DNA from: Thermodesulfobacteriota bacterium
GTDB lineage: Bacteria > Desulfobacterota_D > UBA1144 > Nemesobacterales > UBA2774
Length of the DNA: 64,000 nt
Assembly: GCA_021604765.1 (NCBI GenBank)
Contig: BQJP01000005.1
Span: 1-64,000, forward strand
Direction of reading: 5' to 3'
Shown here: piece by piece, positions 11,028-19,278 of the stretch
Layout of the letters: each line of letters opens with the position of its first letter
How positions within the stretch are numbered: the stretch's first letter is position 1
Notes under the pieces: generated by a model
What the model saw: only the letters and a program-made list of their open reading frames with translations
Database searches by the model: none
What the model was told of the DNA's origin: nothing
Translations under genes and position numbers: made by a program

Positions 11028-11468
11028 ATGAGACTTGCAGTAGGAAGTGATGAACGTACCCATCTCACTGATTTTGTAATTGAGGAATTAAAAAATCGAG
11101 GTTTTGAGCTCGAGCTCTATGGACCTCTAAACAAAGAAGATATTCAGTGGACAGACGTGGCGCACAAAGTTGCTAAGAGAGTTATGGAAGGCTTATGTGA
11201 ACAAGGTATCCTTTTTTGCTGGACAGGCACGGGAGTAAGTATAGCGGCAAATAAGGTACCTGGAATTCGGGCTGCACTTTGCGCTGATGCACAGACTGCT
11301 GAAGGGGCTAGAAAATGGAATGACGCCAATGTGCTGGCTATGAGCCTGAGATCAACCACAGAGACCGTGGCTAAGGAAATATTAGATGCCTGGTTTAAGG
11401 CAAGTCCCGACGAAGAAGAAAAAATTAATATTGAGAAAGTAAGTAAAATTGAACAAAAATATTCTTGA
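11028..11468 (+). CDS. RpiB/LacA-LacB family sugar-phosphate isomerase-like protein with altered active site
   Basis: 146-residue protein of the ribose-5-phosphate isomerase B fold. The middle of the protein is typical: GILFCWTGTGVSIAANKVPGI (Cys64 equals the RpiB catalytic Cys) and NDANVLAM. Several canonical residues are changed: the usual Asp-His pair near residue 8-9 is Asp8-Glu9, the Gly after the Cys is Trp65, and the His of the HNDAN segment is Trp97. Phosphopentose isomerase activity is therefore doubtful and another substrate is plausible. The ATG at 11028 has GAGG eight bases upstream; a GTG at 11022 is worse placed. It lies 31 bp before asd, and may share its transcript. Confidence 0.75.
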   Translation: MRLAVGSDERTHLTDFVIEELKNRGFELELYGPLNKEDIQWTDVAHKVAKRVMEGLCEQGILFCWTGTGVSIAANKVPGIRAALCADAQTAEGARKWNDANVLAMSLRSTTETVAKEILDAWFKASPDEEEKINIEKVSKIEQKYS

Positions 11469-11499
11469 TAACATACTTATATAACATGTGGAGATTGTA

Positions 11500-12522
11500 A
11501 TGAAGAAAGAGAGTTATAATGTTGCTATTGCTGGCGCTACCGGAGCCGTAGGACAAGAAATGATAGAAATATTAGAAAATAGAAATTTTCCAGTGAACGA
11601 GCTAAGACTTCTGGCATCACAAAGATCAGTGGGTAAAGAACTTGAGTTTAAAGGTGAAAAAATTAAGATACAGAAGCTGGATGAAAATTCATTTAAGGAT
11701 ATTGATATTGCGCTTTTTTCAGCTGGAGGATCGAGGAGCAGAGAATTTGCTCCAATAGCGACAAAAGCTGGAGCCATTGTAGTGGACAATAGTTCGGCCT
11801 TCAGAATGGAGGAGGGAGTGCCTCTGGTAGTGCCCGAAATCAACCCTAAGGCTGTAGCTGGGTACAAGAATAAGGGTATAGTTGCCAATCCTAACTGCAC
11901 TACTGCTGTCACGGTAATGGCTTTAAAACCCCTTCATGATCTGGGAAATATAAAAAGAGTAATAGCATCAAGCTACCAGGCAGTATCAGGTGCAGGAGCA
12001 CAGGCTATTGAGGAACTTAAGAATCAAACAATTGCCTGGGCAAATTCAGAAGAGATTCAAACTGAAACTTTTCCTTATCAAATAGCATTTAATTTACTGC
12101 CGCAAATAGATAGCTTTACAGACAATGGATACACAAAGGAAGAAATGAAGCTTCATAATGAAACTAGGAAGATTCTTGAGAACGACGAAATAGCTCTTAC
12201 GGCAACCACAGTAAGGGTTCCTGTATTTCGCGCCCATTCGGTCTCTGTCAATATTGAGACAGAAAAGAAAATCTCAGTTGAAGAAGCCAGAGAAGCTATC
12301 AACAATTTTCCGGGTGTAAGAGTAGTTGATGAGCCTGGAGAGTTGAAATACCCCATGCCCATTGATGTTGCTGGAAGTGATGATTGTATTGTCGGAAGAA
12401 TTAGGGAAGACTATACAGTAGAAAACGGGCTTAGCTTTTGGGTTGTTGGGGACCAGTTAAGAAAAGGGGCTGCACTTAATGCAGTGCAAATTGCTGAGCT
12501 TTTAATCGGAGACTATATTTAA
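11500..12522 (+). CDS. asd: Aspartate-semialdehyde dehydrogenase
   Basis: Reduces aspartyl phosphate to aspartate semialdehyde with NADPH, feeding lysine/diaminopimelate, threonine and methionine synthesis. The N-terminal AGATGAVGQEM nucleotide loop, the active Cys in NPNCTTAV (residue 133), the SSYQAVSGAGAQA segment and the C-terminal VGDQLRKGAALNAVQIAE are intact. About 340 residues. A GTG at 11488 is in frame, but the GGAG it contains sits six bases before the ATG at 11500, which is the better start. The stop overlaps the next ATG by one base, and dapA follows one gene later. Confidence 0.95.
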   Translation: MKKESYNVAIAGATGAVGQEMIEILENRNFPVNELRLLASQRSVGKELEFKGEKIKIQKLDENSFKDIDIALFSAGGSRSREFAPIATKAGAIVVDNSSAFRMEEGVPLVVPEINPKAVAGYKNKGIVANPNCTTAVTVMALKPLHDLGNIKRVIASSYQAVSGAGAQAIEELKNQTIAWANSEEIQTETFPYQIAFNLLPQIDSFTDNGYTKEEMKLHNETRKILENDEIALTATTVRVPVFRAHSVSVNIETEKKISVEEAREAINNFPGVRVVDEPGELKYPMPIDVAGSDDCIVGRIREDYTVENGLSFWVVGDQLRKGAALNAVQIAELLIGDYI

Positions 12523-13076
12523 TGGCATTAGTAGATACGATTAAAGATTTTATGGGGGGCTTTGTAACCCGCAATTACACGGAACTCCCAGAGAGAATTC
12601 AAACGGGTGTCGATAAATACCTAAAAGATGACGAAAGAATATTACTGACTCTTTTGGATTATAGAGCTATTTACAGAGCACCTAAATTCATAGATAGCAA
12701 CACTTTTTTCAATTCTTGGTTCATACTCACAAACCATAGAATCATAATTGCTAGAAACTCTTCGAAGTTCAGAAGATTTAGAGATATACCACTTTCAGAT
12801 ATTACTCAGATTTTCTATGAACTAGACAATACGGAACCCAGAATAACGATAACTACACCTGGAAACGAGGATATTATAGAATTTATGAAAGCAGGAGCCG
12901 CACATTGCGAAGGGTTGGATAAAAAAATCGACGTTGCAATAGAAAATGCCAAAAAGCACAACACTAAAACAGGAACTGATGAATTTATTTTGTGCAGTAA
13001 ATGCGGCAGTAAGGTCCTTGGTCAAAGTAAATACTGTTCTGAATGCGGCTCAAGATTAGACGCAATTTTTAAATAA
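12522..13076 (+). CDS. PH-like domain protein with C-terminal zinc ribbon
   Basis: 184 residues in two parts. Residues about 35-130 look like a bacterial PH (YdbS/bPH-type) domain, with the typical FILTNHRIIIARNSSK strand pair and IPLSDITQIFYE. Residues about 158-178 form a four-cysteine zinc ribbon, CSKCG...YCSECG. It starts on the last base of the asd stop codon (TAATG), so it is very probably translated with asd, and dapA follows 85 bp later. It is an unusual passenger in a diaminopimelate operon; function unknown. A regulatory or membrane-recruitment role would be inference only. Confidence 0.7.
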   Translation: MALVDTIKDFMGGFVTRNYTELPERIQTGVDKYLKDDERILLTLLDYRAIYRAPKFIDSNTFFNSWFILTNHRIIIARNSSKFRRFRDIPLSDITQIFYELDNTEPRITITTPGNEDIIEFMKAGAAHCEGLDKKIDVAIENAKKHNTKTGTDEFILCSKCGSKVLGQSKYCSECGSRLDAIFK

Positions 13077-13161
13077 AAACAAAACCCATTTACATAAACA
13101 TTTGATTATTTTCTTGATTTAAACCTAAGCTTAAATATACTCAAAGCAGAGGAGAATTCTT

Positions 13162-14040
13162 ATGATTCATGGCTCAATAGTTGCTATAGTAACTCCGTTT
13201 AGAGACGGCAAAGTTGATGAGGATGCACTTAAAAATCTCATTGAATTTCAAATTGAAAATGGAACTCATGGAATCGTGCCCTGCGGCACCACAGGGGAAT
13301 CCCCTACTCTGTCTCATGAAGAACATGAATATGTAATAGAGCTTACGGTACAGACTGTAAACAAAAGAGTACCGGTAATTGCAGGCACAGGTTCTAACAG
13401 TACCAAAGAAGCGATTAGACTAACACGTTTTGCAAAAGAAATTGGTGCAGATGCAGCTCTCGTAGTTGTTCCCTATTACAATAAACCTACACAAGATGGA
13501 CTTTATCAACACTTTAAGCAGATAGCTACACAAGTAGATCTCCCAATCATACTTTACAATATCCCGGGTAGATCTGGGGTTAATATGGCCCCCGAAACTA
13601 TAGCTAGATTGGCCGGAGATTTTAAAAATATTATCGGGGTTAAGGAAGCCGCTGGATCAATACCTCAAGCAAGCAAAATTCTTCAGCTTTGCGGAATGGA
13701 TTTTCTGGTTCTCTCAGGTGAAGATGCGCTCAATTTCCCACTACTGGCAGTAGGCGCAAAGGGGTTTATAAGCGTAACAGCAAATATAGCGCCAAAGGAT
13801 GTCGCTGATCTATACAATCTTTTTAGTACCGGTGAATTTGAGAAGGCTAAAGATATGCACTATAAGTTATTACCCTTAAATGAGGCTCTATTCATCGAGA
13901 CAAACCCCATCCCTATTAAAGCTGCGCTCAGCATGATGGACAAAATTAAATATGAATACAGACTTCCTCTTTCTGAAATGACGGAAGCTCATTACCAAGA
14001 ACTTAAGAACACAATCTCGGATTATGGTTTAATAAAATAG
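13162..14040 (+). CDS. dapA: 4-hydroxy-tetrahydrodipicolinate synthase
   Basis: Condenses pyruvate with aspartate semialdehyde, the branch point to lysine and meso-diaminopimelate. Lys161 in GVKEAAG forms the Schiff base; Thr43-Thr44 in CGTTGE and Tyr132 of the proton relay are in place, and the length (292) matches E. coli DapA. A GAGGAG ribosome binding site precedes the ATG. It follows asd and the PH/zinc-ribbon gene and precedes rnhB on the same strand. Confidence 0.96.
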   Translation: MIHGSIVAIVTPFRDGKVDEDALKNLIEFQIENGTHGIVPCGTTGESPTLSHEEHEYVIELTVQTVNKRVPVIAGTGSNSTKEAIRLTRFAKEIGADAALVVVPYYNKPTQDGLYQHFKQIATQVDLPIILYNIPGRSGVNMAPETIARLAGDFKNIIGVKEAAGSIPQASKILQLCGMDFLVLSGEDALNFPLLAVGAKGFISVTANIAPKDVADLYNLFSTGEFEKAKDMHYKLLPLNEALFIETNPIPIKAALSMMDKIKYEYRLPLSEMTEAHYQELKNTISDYGLIK

Positions 14041-14062
14041 AGTATAAATTCCGGAGACCAAC

Positions 14063-14659
14063 TTGAGCCCCCCCAATCTTGACTACGAGAAAGAAATTTG
14101 GGCTAAGGGGAAAATACCTGCAGGCGTTGACGAAGCAGGGAGAGGCCCGCTTGCAGGACCTGTCGTAGCAGCAGCCGTAGTTCTTCCAGATGACTGCATA
14201 ATTGAAGGGCTTGATGATTCAAAGAAGCTTACTCACACAAAAAGAGCAAGAATATACAAAGCGATAGAATCTTTAGCCATATCTTATGCCATAGGAATAG
14301 TCGAGCCTGAGGAAATAGATCGAATAAATATACTTCAAGCAGCACTTCTGGCAATGGAAATATCCGTAAAGAAACTGACGACCAAGCCTGATTATCTGTT
14401 GATTGATGGAAACCAAAGGACTTCACTTTTGCTAATGCAGGAAACAATTGTAAAAGGTGACTCCAAATCGTGCTCAATCGCAGCCGCATCCATAATAGCC
14501 AAAGTCACAAGAGACTTGATAATGGAAGAATATCATAAACAATACCCAGAATATAACTTCAAGGGTCACAAGGGCTATCCAACGAAAGAACACTATGAGG
14601 CAATTAAGGAGCATGGCCCCTGTCCTATACACAGAAAATCTTTCAGGGGCGTTCTTTAG
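14063..14659 (+). CDS. rnhB: Ribonuclease HII
   Basis: Cleaves the RNA strand of RNA-DNA hybrids and excises single ribonucleotides from DNA. The type 2 signature GVDEAGRGPLAGPVVAAAVV, the DDSKKLT segment and the late FKGHKGYPTKEH are complete; the catalytic Asp-Glu pair is in VDEAGRG. The start is a TTG preceded by GGAG at eight bases; no ATG is available before residue 100. It is 22 bp after dapA and convergent with the cyclophilin gene. Confidence 0.94.
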   Translation: MSPPNLDYEKEIWAKGKIPAGVDEAGRGPLAGPVVAAAVVLPDDCIIEGLDDSKKLTHTKRARIYKAIESLAISYAIGIVEPEEIDRINILQAALLAMEISVKKLTTKPDYLLIDGNQRTSLLLMQETIVKGDSKSCSIAAASIIAKVTRDLIMEEYHKQYPEYNFKGHKGYPTKEHYEAIKEHGPCPIHRKSFRGVL

Positions 14660-14677
14660 CTAATATAGAGTTTTCAA

Positions 14678-15421
14678 TTATTCTACTATTGTTACAGACT
14701 CAATAACAACCTGCTCCTGAGGAACATCTCCCGGACCAGTCTGAACAGCAGCAATGGCATCAACTACATCCATTCCGTCCACAACCTTTCCGAAAACAGC
14801 ATAACCAAAATCTCTTCTGCCATTATCTAAGAATGCATTGTCAACAAGATTAATAAAGAATTGAGAAGTTGCGCTATTGATATCTTGGGTTCGGGCCATT
14901 GCTAGTGTTCCCCTTTCGTTCTTTAGCCCATTTTCCGCTTCATTCTTGATTGGAGCGTTTGTAGACTTTTGTTGCATATCTGTTGTGAACCCACCGCCCT
15001 GAACCATAAAACCGTTTATGACTCTATGAAAAATAGTCCCGTCATAGAAACCGTCTTGAACATATGCTATAAAATTATCTGTACTTATTGGCGCATTTTC
15101 CTGATCTAATTCGACTTTAATATCGCCCTTAGAAGTTTTAATTATTAACATTGGATTTCCTCCTTTATTTTCTACAGCCTTATCATCACTCATTTCATTA
15201 CTATTGGCATCGCCACTATTGTTTTCTTCCGAATTTGTTTCTGACGCGCCTTCATTTGTCTCACTGCTACTTGCTTCTTGAGTTGTTTCAGGTGTAGTTT
15301 GTGTCTCACTTACAGTGTTATTTTCTGAAGCTTCGTCCTGATTACACCCACTTAGTAAAAATGATGCTGGAAGAAGAATAAGCATCGTTATGATTGAATA
15401 TTTGATTAAACTTTTATACAT
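14678..15421 (-). CDS. Cyclophilin-type peptidyl-prolyl isomerase lipoprotein
   Basis: A 247-residue exported lipoprotein: signal peptide with lipobox LSGC (Cys26), then a long Ser/Thr/Glu/Asn-rich linker (about 27-90), then a cyclophilin domain. The domain shows [25 protein letters not shown] and the [14 protein letters not shown] ending. It would speed proline isomerisation in exported proteins from an anchored position in the envelope. The low-complexity acidic linker suggests the domain is held away from the membrane. It converges on rnhB with 18 bp between them. Confidence 0.9.
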   Translation of the reverse strand: MYKSLIKYSIITMLILLPASFLLSGCNQDEASENNTVSETQTTPETTQEASSSETNEGASETNSEENNSGDANSNEMSDDKAVENKGGNPMLIIKTSKGDIKVELDQENAPISTDNFIAYVQDGFYDGTIFHRVINGFMVQGGGFTTDMQQKSTNAPIKNEAENGLKNERGTLAMARTQDINSATSQFFINLVDNAFLDNGRRDFGYAVFGKVVDGMDVVDAIAAVQTGPGDVPQEQVVIESVTIVE

Positions 15422-15567
15422 GGCTATTTGCCTCCTTAATGTTTCTCTCGGGCACTAAATTTATAGTATTCCCCCTATAGTGTCAAACAAGATATATCTT
15501 ATATTTGATTCTGTACTTTAGCTCTGTTAAATTGTCTTTCTATCTACTTACAAACCAAGGTGAATAT

Positions 15568-16497
15568 ATGAGCAGAATTAAGTTCGGGGTAATGTTACGT
15601 CAGCAAAAGATAGATTTTTCTCAAATTCGAGAAACAGCTCAACTTTGTGATCTACTGGACTACCACTCAGTATGGTTCTACGATCATATATTGGGAATGG
15701 GCGCTATTGAGATGGACATTTATGAGGCATGGACCTCGATGTCTGCACTGGCAAGTGTTACAGAGAAGATAAAGATAGGAACCATGGTTCTCTGTAATTC
15801 ATTTAGACCCCCTGCGCTGCTGGCAAAGATGGCTTCAACATTGGATGTAATCAGCGATGGAAGACTGGAATTCGCAATGGGAGCAGGATGGTTTGAGCCT
15901 GAATATAAAGCCTATGGATACGATTTTCCTGACACTAAAACCAGAATTGAGCAATTAGAAGAGTCTGTGAAAATAATAAGGGCGATGTGGACCGAAGATA
16001 AGCCAAGTTTTAAAGGAACCCATTACAGTATAGATGGCGCGTATTGTAATCCGAAACCAATTCAGACCCCGCATCCACCAATAATGATTGGAGGGGCTGG
16101 AGAAAAGTACCTTCTAAGATTAGTAGCCGAGCTTGCGGATGAATGGAACTGTCCGGCTAATCACGCTACTGCTTTTGATGACAAGCTAGAAGTACTTAAG
16201 TCACACTGCAGTAACGTTGGAAGAGACGTTAATGATATAGGCATCTCTCAGCAGACTGTCTGTGTAATAGCAAAGAACGAAGCTGAGCTTGCAGAAAAAC
16301 TTGAAAAAGGCCAGAGAAGATATGGATTCTTTGGTGATATATCCAAGTTCGGTATAGTAGGTACTCCTGATCAATGTATTGAGAAGATATTAGAGAACGA
16401 AAAAAAGGGTATTACAAAATACACTGTTTTCTTCTCTGATATTATGAATCAGGACACTCTAAAATTCTTTTCTAAAGAGGTTATCTCAGCTTTATGA
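15568..16497 (+). CDS. Luciferase-like (LLM class) flavin/F420-dependent oxidoreductase
   Basis: 309-residue TIM-barrel oxidoreductase of the bacterial luciferase-like family. Typical segments are FGVMLRQQK at the start, SVWFYDHILG near residue 36, RLEFAMGAGWFEPEY near 116 and PIMIGGAGEKYLLRLVAE near 182. The sequence resembles the predicted F420-dependent subgroup, but flavin use cannot be excluded. An in-frame start at 15505 would add 21 residues; the ATG at 15568 has AAGGTG just upstream and begins at the conserved strand. No F420 synthesis genes are in the window. Confidence 0.82.
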   Translation: MSRIKFGVMLRQQKIDFSQIRETAQLCDLLDYHSVWFYDHILGMGAIEMDIYEAWTSMSALASVTEKIKIGTMVLCNSFRPPALLAKMASTLDVISDGRLEFAMGAGWFEPEYKAYGYDFPDTKTRIEQLEESVKIIRAMWTEDKPSFKGTHYSIDGAYCNPKPIQTPHPPIMIGGAGEKYLLRLVAELADEWNCPANHATAFDDKLEVLKSHCSNVGRDVNDIGISQQTVCVIAKNEAELAEKLEKGQRRYGFFGDISKFGIVGTPDQCIEKILENEKKGITKYTVFFSDIMNQDTLKFFSKEVISAL

Positions 16498-16517
16498 GTG
16501 CAATAAGTTAAAGAAAT

Positions 16518-16856
16518 CTATTTATTGGCTAACTCTTCTACTTTTTGCGCAAACTCTTTGGCAAAGGTTCTAATCATTTCAGCCAGTTCACTATTCTTAG
16601 TTGCTGTTTGATAGGTATCAGCCATTTTCATAAGAGTAAAATAATAGTGGGCACTCATCTCCCCTACTTCCAGGTCCTTGGTCCAAAGATCGATACTCAT
16701 AGTATTTTTCTCGACCTTATCCCACATAGAAATCATTAGGGATTCACATGGTTTTAGTCCTTCAAAATCAGCCTCTGAGGCTCCCCAGAGAATCTCAGCA
16801 GGTGAGTTGTCATCATCCAGCTTAACTACAAAATTAATCTCAGCTTCCTTAGGCAT
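16518..16856 (-). CDS. GldC-like protein
   Basis: 112-residue soluble protein resembling GldC, a gliding-motility accessory protein of Bacteroidota. Shared features are the start EINFVVKLDDDNSPAEILW, the MISMWDKVEKNTMSIDLWTK segment and the following M-x-x-Y-F-T-L-M-x-M-A-D-T helix. The function of GldC is poorly defined, and related proteins occur in non-gliding bacteria, so no motility role is claimed. GAGGAG ribosome binding site. It lies just after the enoyl-CoA hydratase family gene on the same strand (41 bp) and converges on the LLM gene. Confidence 0.65.
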   Translation of the reverse strand: MPKEAEINFVVKLDDDNSPAEILWGASEADFEGLKPCESLMISMWDKVEKNTMSIDLWTKDLEVGEMSAHYYFTLMKMADTYQTATKNSELAEMIRTFAKEFAQKVEELANK

Positions 16857-16897
16857 CTTTTACTCCTCTAATAGCAACATTGAATTATAATAGTTAG

Positions 16898-17746
16898 TTA
16901 TTTGACCCCCCAGAAATCAGGTCTGCGCTTCTCTAAAAATGCGTTTGCACCTTCGACCATCTCCGGGGCCTTCATGAAAAACCTTGCCAACTCAAGACCA
17001 TGGGTTATTTGCGGATGAGCCATATCGGATGCGAAATTGATCTGAAATTTTGCGATCCTTAAAGATTGCGGGCTCTTCTGAAGCAGGCTCTTACACCAGG
17101 CTGCAACCTCATCATCTAATTTATCTTTAGGCACTACTTTATTTACCCAACCCATGTCAGCCGCCTGCTCGGCAGTGTAACGATCACATAGATATACAAC
17201 TTCCCTGGCCTTTTTGTCCCCGACAGAATGCTGCAACTGCTGTAATCCGTACCAAATTGGCGCGCTACCCACAAGCGGACCAGCCTGTGCAAAAATTGAT
17301 GTGTCCGAAGCTATGGTCAAGTCACAAAGCATGTTAAGCTCGTTACCTCCACCAACACAGTAACCGTCAACCCTAGCGATTATAGGCTTACCACAACAGC
17401 GCATAGCTGTGGCCAACCTGTAATGAACAAGCATAAACTTTGCATCAACTTTCTTTTTGGGATCAACTATCCAGGAAAGATCTCCTCCTGCAGAAAACGC
17501 TTTGCCACCAGCTCCGGTAAGGACAATGACTCCGATTTTATCATCAAGCCAGGCGTCCTCAATTGCCATAGCAAGCTCTTCTCTAGTTTGTGTATTTAAT
17601 GCGTTACGGGTCTCTGGGCGATTAATTGTAACGTACGCAACCTTACTCTTTTTTAGATAAATTACATTTTTTATATCAAGTCCATGGTTCTTTTTTACAG
17701 TTCTTTTTCTAGTAGTTTTCTTTGCTGTAGATTTAGTTGTCGGCAT
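16898..17746 (-). CDS. Enoyl-CoA hydratase/isomerase family protein, MenB/BamA-like
   Basis: 282-residue crotonase-fold protein. Motifs are KAFSAGGDLSW (oxyanion-hole strand), YCVGGGNELNMLCDLTIASD, and the ending EGANAFLEKRRPDFWGVK. The last motif and KKAREVVYLCDRYTAEQAADMGWVN are closer to naphthoate synthase (MenB) and ring-opening hydrolases such as BamA than to fatty-acid hydratases. Reaction cannot be fixed from sequence. The first 20 residues are a Lys/Arg/Thr-rich extension not normal in the family. AAGGAG lies ahead of the ATG. It follows the ACIII operon on the same strand. Confidence 0.75.
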   Translation of the reverse strand: MPTTKSTAKKTTRKRTVKKNHGLDIKNVIYLKKSKVAYVTINRPETRNALNTQTREELAMAIEDAWLDDKIGVIVLTGAGGKAFSAGGDLSWIVDPKKKVDAKFMLVHYRLATAMRCCGKPIIARVDGYCVGGGNELNMLCDLTIASDTSIFAQAGPLVGSAPIWYGLQQLQHSVGDKKAREVVYLCDRYTAEQAADMGWVNKVVPKDKLDDEVAAWCKSLLQKSPQSLRIAKFQINFASDMAHPQITHGLELARFFMKAPEMVEGANAFLEKRRPDFWGVK

Positions 17747-17892
17747 AATGATCTCCTTTGCGAATATATTTAAAGTCTTAACATTTTCACACTAAACAAA
17801 GAGATTTTCAAACCATAGATATAATGACTTTCTAAGATGGTAAGTCAGGTTAGACTAATAAGAAAGGAAAGTAGTTAGAACAAGGCTATCAA

Positions 17893-18036
17893 CTACCAAG
17901 GAAGCTTGTTCATCAAAGGCGCAATCTGAGGGCCCAAGAACGCAACAGTTGCTAGCAATGCTAAAAACCCTGCAACTCCTAGACAAATACCTATCACAAC
18001 TCCCTGAGCTATCGTATCTAAATGCTTTTCGTCCAT
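17893..18036 (-). CDS. 47-residue membrane protein at the end of the ACIII operon
   Basis: A short gene: 47 codons starting MDEKHLDTIAQG, with one membrane helix (about residues 11-35) and a short tail ending NKLPW. Its ATG shares the last A of the actF stop codon (TAATG) and AGGAGGG lies directly upstream inside actF, so translation coupled to actF is very likely. Some ACIII complexes contain small one-helix subunits beyond ActA-F (ActG and others), so this may be such a subunit. That assignment is by position and topology only. Confidence 0.7.
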   Translation of the reverse strand: MDEKHLDTIAQGVVIGICLGVAGFLALLATVAFLGPQIAPLMNKLPW

Positions 18037-19277
18037 TAATGCCCTCCTTTCGCCTTACCGCCAAAAAATGGATCACCTACTGGGATTGACGGAAACGCTC
18101 TGATGAATAATAGGAACATCATAACAAAGGCTCCCAAGAAACCAAGGGTTATAAGTATTTGAGTAATCCCTATATTTATCTTATCGGATAGAGAAGGAAC
18201 TACAAGCACAAACTTATCAATCCAGAGTCCTGTTAGAGATACTCCAGCTATGAATACTACAATCGGTTTAACGATTTTATTAGTTCTTGGTATCAAAGAA
18301 AGAAACGGGAAGATAAAAACACATGTTAGAACTGCCCATGCTAAAGACTTAAACGGTTCTTCCTGTACTCTTTTAATAACAAATGCTGTTTCTTCAGGCA
18401 TGTTCGCATACCAGATTGGCAAGAGTTGGGAGAAGAACATATAGACCCAGAATAATGAGAAACCTTGAAGCAATTTACCCATATCGTGGTAATGCGTATC
18501 TACAAGATATTCTTCCAAGCCAAGTCTTCTTCTGAGCATGATTGAAAGAATTATCGTAGTGCCAAGAGCGGCTAAGAAACTGCCCATAAAATAGTACGGG
18601 CCAAACAGAGTGCTAAACCAATGAGGATCAAGTGACATAATTAGATCCCAAGCGAAAAAGCTAAATGCAATTGCGTAGAAAATAATTACCGCAGGAGCAA
18701 ACTGTCCCAATTTTTTCCATATTGCTTTTCTTTCATCCTCTCCAGACCATCCAGAAGCTATCCACCCTGCAAAACCACCCAGCTTATCACCTATACCTCC
18801 AAGATCCTGTCTTAGAGAATAGTATAGGTAAAATGAGCTAAGTATTAGTAGAATTAGAAAACTGATTACATTTCTAGAAATCACAAAAGTCATATTAAGC
18901 CAAATATCTTTTGGGTGATGATAATGCTCGGTAGCATAAGGGAGTATATAGTCTCGGCCTGCAAAAATAATTAGAAGCAAAATAAAGGATATAGGAAGAA
19001 AAGCTCCGAGACCTTCAGCAATCCTAAGAAGAGGTCTTGCCCATCTTGCATTGGTTATACGGAGTATACAGGAGAAAATTATTCCAGCCTGAGCTATTCC
19101 CGTCCAGAAAAGAAAGTTTATTAAAAAGATTTCCCATGCGTTTTCAGGATTGGACCCTGTTATCTTATAAACAAAAGTGCCGAAGCCAATAACCGCAATT
19201 ATTAAAAACAAATAGACAGACCAACTAGGGATCAGCGATCTTTTGGCTAATATATCATCTCTTATTTTATCATCCAT
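18036..19277 (-). CDS. actF: Alternative complex III subunit ActF
   Basis: Integral membrane subunit of ACIII, the NrfD/PsrC-like partner of ActC. About 413 residues with roughly ten helices; typical pieces are FLFWTGIAQAGIIFSCILR, FPISFILLLIIFAGR-like helix 3 and FSFFAWDLIMSLDPHWFSTLFGPYYF. An upstream in-frame start at 19343 would overlap actE by 65 bp; the ATG at 19277 lies one base after the actE stop (TAAGATG) and begins MDDKIRDDI, so I chose it. It probably helps form the quinol site and proton path together with ActC. Confidence 0.9.
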   Translation of the reverse strand: MDDKIRDDILAKRSLIPSWSVYLFLIIAVIGFGTFVYKITGSNPENAWEIFLINFLFWTGIAQAGIIFSCILRITNARWARPLLRIAEGLGAFLPISFILLLIIFAGRDYILPYATEHYHHPKDIWLNMTFVISRNVISFLILLILSSFYLYYSLRQDLGGIGDKLGGFAGWIASGWSGEDERKAIWKKLGQFAPAVIIFYAIAFSFFAWDLIMSLDPHWFSTLFGPYYFMGSFLAALGTTIILSIMLRRRLGLEEYLVDTHYHDMGKLLQGFSLFWVYMFFSQLLPIWYANMPEETAFVIKRVQEEPFKSLAWAVLTCVFIFPFLSLIPRTNKIVKPIVVFIAGVSLTGLWIDKFVLVVPSLSDKINIGITQILITLGFLGAFVMMFLLFIRAFPSIPVGDPFFGGKAKGGH

Positions 19278-19278
19278 C

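Noticed and set aside
17855-18076. 73-codon - strand ORF
   Set aside because: Same region as the 47-codon act-linked gene in another frame, with no ribosome binding site and no protein-like pattern.
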